Positions 15,336 through 26,877 of a stretch of 64,000 nucleotides of DNA are shown here, piece by piece. Source of the DNA: Pseudomonas sp. Ant30-3 (GTDB lineage: Bacteria > Pseudomonadota > Gammaproteobacteria > Pseudomonadales > Pseudomonadaceae); assembly GCF_000690905.1 (NCBI RefSeq), contig NZ_JMCL01000039.1, positions 1-64,000 on the forward strand, given 5' to 3'. The translations under genes and the position numbers were made by a program. The notes under the pieces were generated by a model, which was given only the letters and a program-made list of their open reading frames with translations, was not told the origin of the DNA and did no database searches. Position 1 is the stretch's first letter. Every line of letters begins with the position of its first letter.

Positions 15336-15878
15336 TCATTCAAGGTGCTCACTGCGGCGATATTTGCACCAGGACATACGGCGCAGCAGCCGATGCCCGC
15401 ATGCTTCGTGAACAATCACCGCGCCAACGTGCAGCACGATCAACAACGAAAGGACCACGCAGGCACCGATGTGAAGTGTGACAAACGAGCCAATCAGCGC
15501 GGGGTCGCTCAACGGTTGAGGGATGCTGATCCAGCCAAACACATCGATCGGGCGATCCATCATCAAAACGCCGGTCACCAAGACGACACCGACGATGAGG
15601 TAGATCGACGTGTGCACCAGCAGCACAAGTTTCGCCATAAACACTAATGCGCTCACGCTCGTGCGCCGGGTATGAGCGATAAAAATGAACAGACGCCAGA
15701 CGAAGAACGGAATGAACACGGTCGTCAGCGAGACATTGACAAAGGCAATCGATTGTTCGATGCCCGCGGGCAGTTCAAAACTGGCCACGGAAAAGCCGGA
15801 CACCAGGGTCCAGATGATTACAGCGGCGGACAGCCAGTGCAGCCATACGCGCTGGGCGGAGTAACCCGAAGTCTTCAT
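15336..15878 (-). CDS. cytochrome b561 family membrane protein
   Basis: 180 residues, four TM segments (about 12-33, 45-67, 82-104 and 132-157). QRVWLHWLSAA and LHIGACVVLSLLIVLHVGAV are the b561 heme-binding helices, with His14, His89, His136 and His150 visible. The His normally found in TM2 (pattern lHkslG) is Asn48 here, so one of the two heme sites may be altered (inference from the family pattern). It lies 7 bases upstream of gspC and 74 bases downstream of an LPMO gene, so it is very likely in their operon. Family members shuttle electrons from the quinone pool to periplasmic acceptors. A role in supplying or regenerating reductant for the LPMO is an attractive guess, not a demonstrated fact. 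Confidence 0.88.
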   Translation of the reverse strand: MKTSGYSAQRVWLHWLSAAVIIWTLVSGFSVASFELPAGIEQSIAFVNVSLTTVFIPFFVWRLFIFIAHTRRTSVSALVFMAKLVLLVHTSIYLIVGVVLVTGVLMMDRPIDVFGWISIPQPLSDPALIGSFVTLHIGACVVLSLLIVLHVGAVIVHEACGHRLLRRMSWCKYRRSEHLE

Positions 15879-15912
15879 TCGCCACTCTGAAATTCAACAA
15901 GAAATGAGCTTC

Positions 15913-15935
15913 GGGCGATCCTTGATGAATCGCCC
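15913..15935 (-). other. hairpin between LPMO gene and cytochrome b561 gene
   Basis: GGGCGAT (15913-15919) and ATCGCCC (15929-15935) form a 7-bp stem 18 bases after the LPMO stop. No U-tract follows on the minus strand, so it is more likely a partial terminator or mRNA-stability element that lowers b561-gsp expression relative to the LPMO. Confidence 0.45.
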
Positions 15936-15952
15936 AAAGTATTACGGCTTAC

Positions 15953-17419
15953 TTAGAGTTTGTTCCATGCCATGTGCCAATGCGCACCGACGCCGGGTTC
16001 AAAACCGTTAGCTGTCGGGGTGTATTGCTTGCAATAGCCGGACTCAGGGAAAGGCTTGCACTCGAAGACTTCATTGGTCTTCGGCTGCAGTACCTTGGTA
16101 CCCGCTGCGTACTCACTGACGCCTTCGGGGAAAACGAAGTCGTATTCAGCACCGGCACCCTCGCCGGTGAGCGTGGTCGGCTGGGTATCCTGGAGGGTGG
16201 TGCGGCCGTCGAGGGTGGTGCCAATCAGTTTCAGGGTGTGTTTGCCGGGGTTACTGCGAACATCCATGACCAACCCGGTTGTGCCGCTGTCCACTTGAGC
16301 CGAGGTCATGCCGACCGGTTTGTTGCTCTCATCGAACAAGGTCGCTTCCACCTTCATCTTGCGATTGGCGATCATTCTGAAATCAACCTTGGCCTGACCC
16401 TTGTCCAGTATGTACTCAGCTTGCTGAGAAGCGACCGACATGCGGGCATCAGTATCTTCCTTCATGTCCAGCTGCACTTCGTAGCGGGTAATGCCGCTTT
16501 CTTTTTGCGCGTACAGGCTGTTGTTGCCTTTCACCGGTTCGATGTTGCCGGCTTCATCACGCACACCGGCGCGGACGAGGGAGTGGGTCGCGTTGATCTT
16601 TTCGGCAAGCTTGAATGCCCAGTTGTTGGCCAGGCCTTGCTCGGCGGTGTCGATGGAGATTTCGACGCTGTACTCCGTGCTTTCACCGTCGACAGTGAAG
16701 GCCCGTGCCTTGACCTTGTCGCCAACCAACAGCGCGGTCGAAGGTGCGATGCCCCCTACCGAAGACCAACCGCCAGGCAGCGAAGGTTCAGCAAGGATAT
16801 TGACGTCGGCCGGGTTGTAGAACGCTGCGTCGGTGTCGCCGACTGTCCACACCGCCAGGATTACGTGATGGCCGGATTTGTCTTCGGGCACGGTGCAGTT
16901 GTGTTTCGTGCCGGAGACCGGTTTCTGGTTGCCACCGTCAATGGTGCAGAACGGCGTGCTTTCAAAGGAGGCACGTTTCAGCGATTCATTCGGGTTCCAG
17001 CCATTACGGGTAATGAAATACTCGTGTTTGGTTGCTGGATGAACGGCGGTGTAGTGCCACTGGAAATCAATGTTGCGGTCTTTGATTTCAGTCAGCTGCC
17101 AGCGTGTGGCGGACTGCGCGTCCAGCGCCGAGAAATTGGAATGGCCGCCACTGGCGATCTTGCCATCGACCGGCCCCTGCAACGGAGCACCGCCGACGCC
17201 GGCCGGGAAACCCTTGAAGGTTTCACCGACACTTTGCGGCTCGTATTGAGCGCCACCGCAGTTGGTGTTCACGCCTTTCTGGCAGAGCAATGCCCGCGAA
17301 GGCGGCACATCCAGGTAGCCATGGGCAGAGGCCGTTTGTGAAGCGAGCATTGCCGATAACAGGATCATCGAGGAGGTGCACGCGGTGAATGCGCCTCCTT
17401 TGTAGAAAGTATTTTTCAT
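15953..17419 (-). CDS. AA10 lytic polysaccharide monooxygenase, GbpA/CbpD-like, chitin-active type
   Basis: 488 residues. The signal peptide ends ...TASA before His33, the copper-binding His1 of the mature protein (HGYLDVPPSRALLC). The second histidine-brace ligand is His127 in HYTAVHPATKHEYFITR, and the conserved axial Phe is F200 in DAAFYNPADVNI. Cys pairs of the AA10 fold are present. After the AA10 domain (33-212) comes a GbpA-like middle region (about 220-415) and a C-terminal chitin-binding module (EYAAGTKVLQPKTNEVFECK, then HWHMAWNKL) like CBM73. It oxidatively cleaves chitin; relatives CbpD and GbpA leave the cell through type II secretion, and a full T2SS operon lies just downstream, which supports it as a substrate. 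Confidence 0.94.
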   Translation of the reverse strand: MKNTFYKGGAFTACTSSMILLSAMLASQTASAHGYLDVPPSRALLCQKGVNTNCGGAQYEPQSVGETFKGFPAGVGGAPLQGPVDGKIASGGHSNFSALDAQSATRWQLTEIKDRNIDFQWHYTAVHPATKHEYFITRNGWNPNESLKRASFESTPFCTIDGGNQKPVSGTKHNCTVPEDKSGHHVILAVWTVGDTDAAFYNPADVNILAEPSLPGGWSSVGGIAPSTALLVGDKVKARAFTVDGESTEYSVEISIDTAEQGLANNWAFKLAEKINATHSLVRAGVRDEAGNIEPVKGNNSLYAQKESGITRYEVQLDMKEDTDARMSVASQQAEYILDKGQAKVDFRMIANRKMKVEATLFDESNKPVGMTSAQVDSGTTGLVMDVRSNPGKHTLKLIGTTLDGRTTLQDTQPTTLTGEGAGAEYDFVFPEGVSEYAAGTKVLQPKTNEVFECKPFPESGYCKQYTPTANGFEPGVGAHWHMAWNKL

Positions 17420-17480
17420 GATTGGATTCCAGACTGCTTATCGATAATCAAGGCGCCTTGTGAGCACCACTGTTCGTAAG

Positions 17481-17505
17481 TTCGTTCACCAAAGAGTTGA
17501 ACGAA
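17481..17505. promoter_or_regulatory. inverted repeat upstream of the LPMO gene
   Basis: TTCGTTCA (17481-17488) and TGAACGAA (17498-17505) are perfect 8-bp arms separated by 9 bases, about 62 bases upstream of the LPMO start. This is a plausible operator or leader hairpin; the binding factor is unknown. The remaining gap to the hemE terminator shows no supported gene. Confidence 0.5.
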
Positions 17506-17653
17506 GGTCAGAAACCTTACTGGGATGGCGGAAAATTCTATGTAGGAGGAATCGCCGCTGATGGAAGGATCGGTCTCTCTGGTAATTCGTCCGACAAAGA
17601 CGAAACATTTCTTACATTCAGAAATTGTTTGGGCAGACACGATTCAACGGACC

Positions 17654-17685
17654 AAAAAAAACCTGCCCAACTTATGCCGGGCAGG
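17654..17685 (-). terminator. intrinsic terminator of hemE
   Basis: On the minus strand CCTGCCC-N10-GGGCAGG (17662-17685) is followed by a run of U (A8 on the plus strand at 17654-17661), 22 bases after the hemE stop. Confidence 0.88.
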
Positions 17686-17706
17686 CTTCAAGAAACTTCA
17701 CCGGTT

Positions 17707-18774
17707 TTATTGGTGATATTGCGCCGACAACTCATGCACGGCGCGCATGAACGCGCCGGCGTGCTCTGGATCGACTTCAGGGGTGATGCCATGGCCGAGG
17801 TTGAACACATGCCCGCTGCCTTTGCCGTAGCTGGCAAGAATCCGTCCCACTTCAGTACGAATGGCTTCCGGCTTGGCGTACAGCACGGTCGGGTCCATGT
17901 TGCCTTGCAAGGCGACTTTGTCCCCGACGCGAGCACGGGCGTTGCCGATGTCGCACGTCCAGTCCAGGCCCAGTGCGTCGGCGCCAGCGTCGGCGATGCT
18001 TTCCAGCCACAGGCCGCCGTTCTTGGTGAACAGGATGACCGGCACTTTACGGCCTTCGTGTTCGCGGATCAGGCCGCTAACGATTTTGCGCATGTAGGCC
18101 AGGGAGAACTCCTGATACGCCGCCGCCGAGAGATTGCCGCCCCAGGTGTCGAAGATCTGCACCGCTTGCGCGCCGGCCATGATCTGGCCGTTCAGGTAGC
18201 TGGTGACCGACTGTGCGAGCTTGTCCAGCAGCAGGTGCATGGCTTGCGGGTTGTCGTAGAGCATGGCCTTGGTCTTGCGGAAGTCCTTGGACGAACCGCC
18301 TTCGACCATGTAGGTAGCCAGGGTCCACGGGCTGCCGGAGAACCCGATCAGCGGCACGCGGCCGTTCAGTTCGCGGCGAATGGTGCTGACCGCGTCCATG
18401 ACGTAACCGAGGTCTTTATGCGGATCAGGAATCGGCAAGGCTTCGATGTCGGCCAGGGTGCTGACGACTTTCTTGAAGCGCGGACCTTCACCGGTTTCGA
18501 AGTACAGGCCCTGGCCCATCGCGTCGGGGATGGTGAGGATGTCCGAGAAGAGAATCGCCGCGTCCAGCTGCGGATAGCGATCGAGCGGCTGCATCGTGAC
18601 TTCGCACGCGAACTCCGGGTTCATGCACAGGCTCATGAAGTCGCCCGCCTTGGCGCGGCTGGCGCGGTATTCCGGCAGATAGCGACCGGCCTGACGCATC
18701 ATCCAGACAGGCGTGACGTCCACGGGTTGCTTGAGCAGGGCACGAAGGAAACGGTCGTTCTTCAGGGCAGTCAT
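17707..18774 (-). CDS. hemE: uroporphyrinogen decarboxylase HemE
   Basis: 355 residues, the standard length. It decarboxylates uroporphyrinogen III to coproporphyrinogen III in heme and siroheme-branch metabolism in the cytosol. The N-terminal signature [16 protein letters not shown] (Arg27, Arg31) binds the substrate carboxylates, and the catalytic Asp is D78 in [30 protein letters not shown] is the second family signature. It is monocistronic, with its own terminator, and an upstream hairpin plus REP pair insulate it from gltD. Confidence 0.97.
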   Translation of the reverse strand: MTALKNDRFLRALLKQPVDVTPVWMMRQAGRYLPEYRASRAKAGDFMSLCMNPEFACEVTMQPLDRYPQLDAAILFSDILTIPDAMGQGLYFETGEGPRFKKVVSTLADIEALPIPDPHKDLGYVMDAVSTIRRELNGRVPLIGFSGSPWTLATYMVEGGSSKDFRKTKAMLYDNPQAMHLLLDKLAQSVTSYLNGQIMAGAQAVQIFDTWGGNLSAAAYQEFSLAYMRKIVSGLIREHEGRKVPVILFTKNGGLWLESIADAGADALGLDWTCDIGNARARVGDKVALQGNMDPTVLYAKPEAIRTEVGRILASYGKGSGHVFNLGHGITPEVDPEHAGAFMRAVHELSAQYHQ

Positions 18775-18821
18775 GTCGGCATCCGGAAAAAAAGTGCGGG
18801 CATTTTCTCAGAGCGCGACGC

Positions 18822-18849
18822 AAAAGGCACGGCAAGAGCCGTGCCTTTT
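18822..18849. terminator. bidirectional hairpin between gltD and hemE
   Basis: AAAAGGCACGGC (18822-18833) and GCCGTGCCTTTT (18838-18849) form a 12-bp perfect stem with a 4-base loop, carrying A and T tails on either side. On the minus strand it would end gltBD transcription before hemE. Confidence 0.8.
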
Positions 18850-18906
18850 GTCTATCGGGTCAATTTGTCGCGGTGGAATGCGGCATTTAGCAACATCGCG
18901 AAACAG

Positions 18907-18998
18907 CTGTAGGAGTGAGCCTGCTCGCGATGACGGAGTGTCAGTCAATCAAACTGGCGACTGATAAACCGCTATCGCGAGCAGGCTCACTCCTACAG
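18907..18998. repeat. REP pair (REPIN), 'gtaggagtgagcctgctcgcg' type
   Basis: Two inverted copies of the roughly 25-base word beginning TGTAGGAGTGAGCCTGCTCG face each other across about 40 bases. The same word occurs at 39020-39111 and 53868-53957 in this window. Confidence 0.9.
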
Positions 18999-19027
18999 GG
19001 TTACTGCGTTATAGGTCAGGATCGGGT

Positions 19028-20479
<1,452 letters not shown>

Positions 20480-23400
20480 TCACTGCGGGTTGGCACGGGT
20501 GCTGGAAAGCAACGATTTCAGGTTGGCAGCCTTGGGCTTGACCAGCCAGAAACGGCGCAGATAGTCATCGAGGTTTTCAGCAAGGTTACGACCCCACTCG
20601 CTGTCGGTTTCCTCGACGTATTCGTCCAGCACGCGTTGCAGGTGGCTGCGATAGGCTTCCATCGCTTCGCCGCTGATCCGCTGGATTTCCACCAGTTCGT
20701 GGTTGACCCGGTCAACGAAGGTGTTGTCCTGATCGAGCACGTAGGCGAAGCCGCCGGTCATGCCTGAGCCGAAGTTGTATCCGGTCTTGCCCAGCACGCA
20801 GACAAAACCACCGGTCATGTATTCGCAGCAGTGATCGCCAGTGCCTTCCACCACGGTGTGAGCACCGGAGTTACGCACCGCAAAACGCTCGCCTGCAGTG
20901 CCAGCCGCGAACAGCTTGCCGCCGGTGGCGCCATAGAGGCAGGTGTTGCCAATGATGGCACTGTCCTGCGTCTTGTAGATGCTGCCCTTCGGCGGAACGA
21001 TGACCAGTTTGCCGCCAGTCATGCCTTTGCCGACGTAGTCGTTGGCGTCGCCTTCCAGGTACATGTGCAGGCCACCAGCGTTCCACACACCGAAACTCTG
21101 ACCGGCCGTCCCTTTGAAGCGGAACGTGATCGGCGCTTTGGCCATGCCCTGGTTGCCATGCTTGCGCGCAATTTCGCCGGAGATCCGCGCACCGATCGAG
21201 CGGTCGCAGTTGCAGATATCCAGAGCGAAATCGGCGCCGCTCATGTCGTTGATTGCCGACGTGGCGAGACCGACCATTTTTTCGGCCAGCAAACCTTTGT
21301 CGAACGGCGGGTTGCGCTCAACCTGGCAGAACTGAGGTTTGTCTGCCGGGATGTGGTCGCTGCCCAGCAACGGCGTCAGGTCGAGGTGATTCTGCTTGGC
21401 GGTCTGGCCTTCGAGAATTTCCAGCAGATCGGTACGCCCGATCAGCTCTTCGAGGGAGCGCACGCCCAGTTTCGCCAGCCACTCACGGGTTTCTTCGGCG
21501 ACGTAGGTGAAGAAATTCACCACCATGTCGACGGTGCCGATGTAGTGATCCTTGCGCAGCTTCTCGTTCTGCGTTGCAACGCCGGTGGCGCAGTTGTTCA
21601 GGTGGCAGATACGCAGGTATTTGCAGCCCAGCGCGATCATTGGCGCGGTGCCGAAGCCGAAGCTTTCAGCGCCGAGGATGGCGGCCTTGATCACGTCGAG
21701 GCCGGTTTTCAGGCCGCCGTCGGTCTGCACCCGGACTTTGCCGCGCAGGTCGTTGCCGCGCAGGGTCTGGTGAGTTTCGGCGAGGCCGAGCTCCCACGGT
21801 GCGCCCGCGTATTTGATCGAGGTCAGCGGCGATGCGCCGGTGCCGCCGTCGTAGCCGGAAATGGTGATCAAGTCTGCGTAAGCCTTGGCCACCCCGGCAG
21901 CGATGGTGCCGACGCCCGCTTCTGCAACCAGTTTCACCGAGACCAGCGCCTGCGGATTGACTTGTTTCAAGTCGAAAATCAGCTGCGACAAGTCTTCAAT
22001 CGAGTAGATGTCATGGTGCGGCGGCGGCGAAATCAACGTCACGCCCGGCACCGCATAGCGCAGCTTGGCGATCAGACCGTTGACCTTGCCACCCGGCAGT
22101 TGACCACCTTCACCCGGCTTCGCGCCTTGAGCGACTTTTATCTGCAGCACTTCAGCGTTGACCAGGTATTCCGGAGTCACCCCGAAACGGCCGGTCGCGA
22201 CTTGCTTGATTTTCGAGCTCTTGATGGTGCCGTAACGCGCCGGGTCTTCGCCGCCTTCGCCGGAGTTGGAACGCGCACCGAGGCGGTTCATTGCTTCGGC
22301 CAGGGCTTCGTGAGCCTCCGGCGACAGCGCGCCCAACGAGATGCCGGCAGAGTCGAAGCGCTTGAGCACCGACTCCAGCGGTTCGATCTCGCTGATGTCC
22401 AGCGCGGTGTCGAGGGTTTTCACCTTGAACAGGTCGCGGATCATCGACACCGGACGGTTGTCCACCAGCGCTGTGTATTCCTTGAACTTGCCGTAGTCGC
22501 CCTGCTGCACTGCAGCTTGCAAAGTGTTGACGACGTCCGGGTTGTAGGCGTGATATTCGCCACCGTGGACGAACTTCAGCAAGCCGCCCTGCTGGATCGG
22601 CTTGCGCGGGCTCCAGGCTTCGGCGGCGAGCGCTTTCTGCTCGGCTTCGATGTCGACGAAGCGTGCACCCTTGATGCGGCTCGGCACGCCACGGAAGCTC
22701 AGGTCGCAGACTTCTTCGGACAGGCCGATGGCCTCGAACAGCTGAGCCCCCCGGTACGAAGCAATGGTTGAGATACCCATCTTCGAGAGGATTTTCAGCA
22801 GGCCTTTGGTGATGCCTTTGCGGTAGTTCTTGAACACCTCATAGAGGTCGCCCAGCACTTCGCCGGTGCGGATCAGGTCACCCAGCACTTCGTACGCCAG
22901 GAACGGATAGACCGCCGAGGCGCCGAAACCGATCAACACGGCGAAATGGTGCGGATCGCGAGCGGTCGCGGTCTCCACGAGGATGTTGGAGTCGCAACGC
23001 AGGCCTTTTTCGGTCAGACGGTGATGCACCGCGCCGGTGGCCAGAGAAGCGTGGATCGGCAACTTGCCCGGGGCAATATGACGGTCACTCAAAACAATCT
23101 GGGTGCGACCGGCGCGAACAGCTTCTTCAGCCTGGTCGGCAACATTGCGCACCGCGGCCTCGAGGCCAACGCTCTCGTCGTAGTTGAGGTCGATGACCTG
23201 GCGCTCAAAGCCCGGACGATCGAGGTTCATCAGCGAGCGCCACTTGGCCGGGGAAATAACCGGCGAGCTGAGGATCACGCGCGAAGCGTGTTCTGGTGAC
23301 TCCTGGAAAATATTGCGCTCGGCACCGAGGCAGATTTCCAGCGACATGACGATGGCTTCGCGCAGCGGATCGATCGGCGGGTTGGTGACCTGCGCGAACT

Positions 23401-24925
23401 GCTGCCGGAAATAGTCATACGGCGTGCGCACGCGCTGGGACAGCACGGCCATCGGCGTATCGTCGCCCATCGAGCCAACCGCTTCGTAGCCTTGCTCGCC
23501 AAGCGGACGCAGCACTTGGTCGCGCTCTTCGAACGTGACCTGATACATCTTCATGTACTGCTTGAGCCGGTCGACATCATAGAAAGCCGAACCGTGATCG
23601 TTGTCTTCCATGGTCGCCTGAATGCGCAGGGCATTCTTACGCAACCATTGCTTGTACGGATGACGGGACTTCAAGCGGTTGTCGATCGCGTCGGTATCGA
23701 GGATCTGCCCGGTCTCGGTGTCTACAGCAAAGATCTGACCCGGGCCAACGCGGCCCTTGGCGATCACATCTTCAGGCTGGTAATTCCAGACACCGATTTC
23801 CGACGCCAGGGTGATGAAACCGTTTTTGGTGGTCACCCAGCGCGCCGGACGCAGACCGTTACGGTCAAGCAGGCACACCGCGTAACGACCATCGGTCATG
23901 ACCACGCCGGCCGGGCCGTCCCACGGTTCCATGTGCATCGAGTTGTATTCGTAGAACGCACGCAGGTCCGGGTCCATGGTTTCGACGTTCTGCCACGCAG
24001 GCGGAATGATCATCCGCACGCCACGGAACAGGTCGATGCCACCGGTGACCATCAGCTCAAGCATGTTGTCCATGCTCGAGGAATCGGAACCGACGCGATT
24101 CACCAGCGGGCCGAGCTCTTCCAGATCCATCAGATCGTTGGTGAACTTGGTGCGACGGGCCTGCGCCCAGTTGCGGTTGCCGGTAATGGTGTTGATCTCG
24201 CCGTTGTGGGCGAGGAAGCGGAATGGCTGAGCCAGCGGCCATTTCGGCAAGGTATTGGTGGAAAAGCGCTGGTGGAATACGCAAATCGAGGTTTGCAGGC
24301 GCTGATCGCTGAGGTCTGGGTAGAAGGCGGTGAGGTCCGCCGGCATCATCAGACCTTTGTAAATAATAGTCTTGTGGGAAAAGCTGCAGATGTAGTGATC
24401 GACATCGGCGGCGTTGGAGACGGACGAACGACGACGAGCGCTGAACAGCTTGATCGCCATGTCCTGATCGCTGAGGCCTTCGCCGCCGATGAACACTTGT
24501 TCAATCTGTGGCAGACGCTCGTGGGCCAGTCGACCGAGGACGCTGGTGTCGATCGGCACTTTGCGCCAGCCGACCAGCGTCAGGCCTTCAGCCAGGATCT
24601 CGCGGTTCATGTTATCGCGAGCGGCTTCGGCTTTGACCGGGTCCTGATTGAAGAAGACCATGCCCACAGCGTATTGCCTGGGCAGTTCGGCACCAAAGGT
24701 TTCCTGGGCGATGGCTCGCAGGAATACATCCGGCTTCTGAATCAGCAGACCGCAACCGTCACCGGTCTTGCCGTCGGCGTTGATCCCACCGCGGTGGGTC
24801 ATGCAGGTCAGGGCCTCGATGGCCGTTTGCAAAAGGGTATGACTGGGCTCGCCCTGCATATGAGCTATCAGGCCGAAACCACAGTTATCCTTGAATTCAT
24901 CTGGTTGGTACAGACCTGCTTTCAT
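20480..24925 (-). CDS. gltB: glutamate synthase large subunit GltB
   Basis: 1481 residues from ATG 24925-24923, with GGTGAG at good spacing. A GTG two codons earlier is possible but would disturb the SD distance. Cys15 (in [15 protein letters not shown]) becomes the N-terminal nucleophile of the glutaminase domain after removal of a short propeptide. The central and FMN-binding domains follow ([20 protein letters not shown] and [12 protein letters not shown]), with the 3Fe-4S cysteine loop [20 protein letters not shown], and then the beta-helix GXGXG domain ([12 protein letters not shown]). It converts 2-oxoglutarate and glutamine to two glutamates and is central to ammonium assimilation. Confidence 0.96.
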   Translation of the reverse strand: MKAGLYQPDEFKDNCGFGLIAHMQGEPSHTLLQTAIEALTCMTHRGGINADGKTGDGCGLLIQKPDVFLRAIAQETFGAELPRQYAVGMVFFNQDPVKAEAARDNMNREILAEGLTLVGWRKVPIDTSVLGRLAHERLPQIEQVFIGGEGLSDQDMAIKLFSARRRSSVSNAADVDHYICSFSHKTIIYKGLMMPADLTAFYPDLSDQRLQTSICVFHQRFSTNTLPKWPLAQPFRFLAHNGEINTITGNRNWAQARRTKFTNDLMDLEELGPLVNRVGSDSSSMDNMLELMVTGGIDLFRGVRMIIPPAWQNVETMDPDLRAFYEYNSMHMEPWDGPAGVVMTDGRYAVCLLDRNGLRPARWVTTKNGFITLASEIGVWNYQPEDVIAKGRVGPGQIFAVDTETGQILDTDAIDNRLKSRHPYKQWLRKNALRIQATMEDNDHGSAFYDVDRLKQYMKMYQVTFEERDQVLRPLGEQGYEAVGSMGDDTPMAVLSQRVRTPYDYFRQQFAQVTNPPIDPLREAIVMSLEICLGAERNIFQESPEHASRVILSSPVISPAKWRSLMNLDRPGFERQVIDLNYDESVGLEAAVRNVADQAEEAVRAGRTQIVLSDRHIAPGKLPIHASLATGAVHHRLTEKGLRCDSNILVETATARDPHHFAVLIGFGASAVYPFLAYEVLGDLIRTGEVLGDLYEVFKNYRKGITKGLLKILSKMGISTIASYRGAQLFEAIGLSEEVCDLSFRGVPSRIKGARFVDIEAEQKALAAEAWSPRKPIQQGGLLKFVHGGEYHAYNPDVVNTLQAAVQQGDYGKFKEYTALVDNRPVSMIRDLFKVKTLDTALDISEIEPLESVLKRFDSAGISLGALSPEAHEALAEAMNRLGARSNSGEGGEDPARYGTIKSSKIKQVATGRFGVTPEYLVNAEVLQIKVAQGAKPGEGGQLPGGKVNGLIAKLRYAVPGVTLISPPPHHDIYSIEDLSQLIFDLKQVNPQALVSVKLVAEAGVGTIAAGVAKAYADLITISGYDGGTGASPLTSIKYAGAPWELGLAETHQTLRGNDLRGKVRVQTDGGLKTGLDVIKAAILGAESFGFGTAPMIALGCKYLRICHLNNCATGVATQNEKLRKDHYIGTVDMVVNFFTYVAEETREWLAKLGVRSLEELIGRTDLLEILEGQTAKQNHLDLTPLLGSDHIPADKPQFCQVERNPPFDKGLLAEKMVGLATSAINDMSGADFALDICNCDRSIGARISGEIARKHGNQGMAKAPITFRFKGTAGQSFGVWNAGGLHMYLEGDANDYVGKGMTGGKLVIVPPKGSIYKTQDSAIIGNTCLYGATGGKLFAAGTAGERFAVRNSGAHTVVEGTGDHCCEYMTGGFVCVLGKTGYNFGSGMTGGFAYVLDQDNTFVDRVNHELVEIQRISGEAMEAYRSHLQRVLDEYVEETDSEWGRNLAENLDDYLRRFWLVKPKAANLKSLLSSTRANPQ

Positions 24926-25026
24926 AGACACTTTCTCACCAGGCTGCCTCTTTTCGAGGCAAATTTCTTTTCAATTCAACCACTTGCGAACCGCGCCGAA
25001 CGTACGCCGGCTTAGCGGGGGCAAAA

Positions 25027-25063
25027 GGGTGGTCATTGTACACAGCGACACAGACGCTCACAA
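25027..25063 (-). promoter_or_regulatory. sigma70-type promoter of gltBD
   Basis: On the minus strand TTGTGA (25063-25058) and TACAAT (25040-25035) are separated by exactly 17 bases, placing transcription start near 25027, about 100 bases before gltB. Just upstream, two direct copies of ATGTCGCA (25077-25084 and 25090-25097) are spaced 13 bases apart and could be activator sites. The 340-base gap 24932-25274 shows no gene. Confidence 0.7.
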
Positions 25064-25247
25064 ATTTGACGACGAAATGTCGCAAATCTATGTCGCATTT
25101 GTGAAAGGTTTAAAGCGATATGCTGTGCTAGTCAAAACTTTTTTAATTCTGACTGCAACGACTCAAAGACTACTGTAACGCAGACACCACAAGGCGCGCG
25201 GTCGCAGGGACGGCGCGCACATGTAGAAATTTTGAGGTGCTTGGAGA

Positions 25248-25268
25248 GGCGGCCTGGGTAAGGCCGCC
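25248..25268 (-). terminator. hairpin after damX
   Basis: GGCGGCCT-GGGTA-AGGCCGCC is a perfect 8-bp GC-rich stem immediately after the damX stop at 25275. No U-run follows, so it may be a weak or Rho-assisted terminator at the end of the pil-aro-damX unit. Confidence 0.55.
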
Positions 25269-25274
25269 GAATCT

Positions 25275-26867
25275 TCAGCGAGTTGTTGCCAGTTCCTGTT
25301 GGACGCTGGCGACAGTGCGAGGCCAAGGTTTACCAGCCTGAACCTTCGCTGGCAAGGCCTTGATGGCGTTGAGGGCTGCATCGCGGCTGCCAAAGCTGCC
25401 GTATGTGATGACGAAAAGCGGTTTGCCGTTGAGCACTTTCTTGAAATAGCGGTACTCGCCGCCCTGCTCTTTGACGAAGTTTTGCGCCGATGCCTCGGAG
25501 CTGGTGCCGAGGATCTGCACCACGTAGTTGCTGGTCGGCTGGCCGGCGTACCAGGTACCGCCGGCAGCCTTGGCCACAGTGGTCGGCTTCTCGGCAGGTT
25601 TGGCAGCAGCGGCCGGTGCCGGAGCGGGCTTGGCGGCTGGGGTTGGGGCTGGGCCCGGTACTGGCTTGGCCGTCGCAATCTGCGTGGGTGCCGGTGCCGG
25701 TTTGGCGGCTGGTTCGGTCGGCGCAGGGCCGGCCGGAATGCCCGCAGGCGGCGCGGTGGTGGTCACGGTCGGCGGAACTTCGCTCGAACCTTCCACAGGC
25801 ACGCCGTCGTCGCCTTCAGTAATGCCACCGGCCGCTTCAGCCAACGGGCCGCGCATCACCGGCTGCGAGTTGCCAACCAGCGGCAATGGCATCGGCTGCG
25901 AATTACCGGCGAATTCAACAGCAGGAGCACCGCCGTCGTTTTGTTGTGGCGTGCCCTGACCCAGCGGCAATTGCGCCTGTTCATTGGCAGGTGCGCCAGT
26001 GGTCGGTGCTTTGCTGCGACCCGGCATCAACCAGGCGGCGGCTACCGCGACCACGACTACGGCGGAAATCGCCAATACGTGTTTCTTCGGCATGTTGAAC
26101 CCCATACTTGGACGCTTGACCGCTGAGCGGCTGGCAATCATGACTTCGATCAGAGCATCGCGGGCGACCTGGTTGATGTTGCCAGGCCAGCCATCGGAGC
26201 TTTCGTGAATATCAGAGATCTGATCTGCAGTGAAAAGTTCGATACCCCGACCGGCACCTTCGAGCCGCTGATCCAGGTATTCACGGGTTTCTTCTTCGGT
26301 GTAAGGCTGCAGTTCAATAACGTGAAAACGCTCTTCCTGAAGGCTCAGCGCCTCCAGTTGCGCGATCAGCGACGACTCACCGAACAGAAACACATGCGGG
26401 CGACCTTCCGGTGCACCAGCGGCCAGCTCCATCAACGCTTCGAGCGCGGATTCATCGAGCTGTTCGGCGTCATCCACCAGCAGATAGACCTCCTGCCCGG
26501 TCAGGGCCAGTTGAACCACCTGAGCCAGGATCGGGCCGATCTCTGCCTGAGCGACATTCAAGGCCTGCGCTACCTGGCGCAACACACCAGCCGCATCACC
26601 GGCGCCACGGGCGGAAACCACCACGCTTTGCACCGATTGTTTGTTGGTACTGGCCACCAGCGCCTGACGCAGCAGGGTCTTGCCGCTGCCGTGCGGGCCG
26701 GTCACGACCAGCAGCAACTGGCTGTAGCGAGCCAGATGATGAAGTTGCCCCAGGACCGGCTTGCGCTGGGCCGGGAAGAATTTGAAGCCAGGCACCCGTG
26801 GAGCAAAAGGGTCGTGACTCAACTGGAAATGGCCGAGGAAAGCCTCGTCGGCGTGCAAACTAGTCAT
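25275..26867 (-). CDS. damX: DamX-like AAA ATPase with C-terminal SPOR domain
   Basis: 530 residues. The N-terminal ExeA-like AAA domain has Walker A GPHGSGKT at 57-64 and Walker B-like VYLLVDDAEQL. A TM helix (about 257-276, HVLAISAVVVVAVAAAWLMP) leads to a long Pro/Ala-rich periplasmic linker (about 320-440) and a SPOR domain (NYVVQILGTSSEASAQNFVK to the end) that binds denuded septal peptidoglycan. In the DamX family the protein localises to the division site. Position after aroB is conserved in gammaproteobacteria. The antisense of the low-complexity linker is open but not coding. Confidence 0.87.
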   Translation of the reverse strand: MTSLHADEAFLGHFQLSHDPFAPRVPGFKFFPAQRKPVLGQLHHLARYSQLLLVVTGPHGSGKTLLRQALVASTNKQSVQSVVVSARGAGDAAGVLRQVAQALNVAQAEIGPILAQVVQLALTGQEVYLLVDDAEQLDESALEALMELAAGAPEGRPHVFLFGESSLIAQLEALSLQEERFHVIELQPYTEEETREYLDQRLEGAGRGIELFTADQISDIHESSDGWPGNINQVARDALIEVMIASRSAVKRPSMGFNMPKKHVLAISAVVVVAVAAAWLMPGRSKAPTTGAPANEQAQLPLGQGTPQQNDGGAPAVEFAGNSQPMPLPLVGNSQPVMRGPLAEAAGGITEGDDGVPVEGSSEVPPTVTTTAPPAGIPAGPAPTEPAAKPAPAPTQIATAKPVPGPAPTPAAKPAPAPAAAAKPAEKPTTVAKAAGGTWYAGQPTSNYVVQILGTSSEASAQNFVKEQGGEYRYFKKVLNGKPLFVITYGSFGSRDAALNAIKALPAKVQAGKPWPRTVASVQQELATTR

Positions 26868-26877
26868 CGGGATCTTA

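Noticed and set aside
15974-17341. 455-codon plus-strand frame opposite the LPMO gene
   Set aside because: The minus strand carries clear AA10 motifs and a signal peptide; the plus-strand product has none.
17416-17640. 74-codon minus-strand frame upstream of the LPMO gene
   Set aside because: No SD or homology, ends inside the LPMO start, and covers the regulatory dyad.
20831-22771. 646-codon open frame on the plus strand opposite gltB
   Set aside because: It is antisense to the conserved FMN/Fe-S region of gltB, and its translation shows no family pattern; long antisense frames are expected in GC-rich genes.
23492-25015. 507-codon plus-strand frame opposite the gltB N-terminal half
   Set aside because: Shadow of gltB codon bias; it covers the gltB promoter as well and has no recognisable domain.
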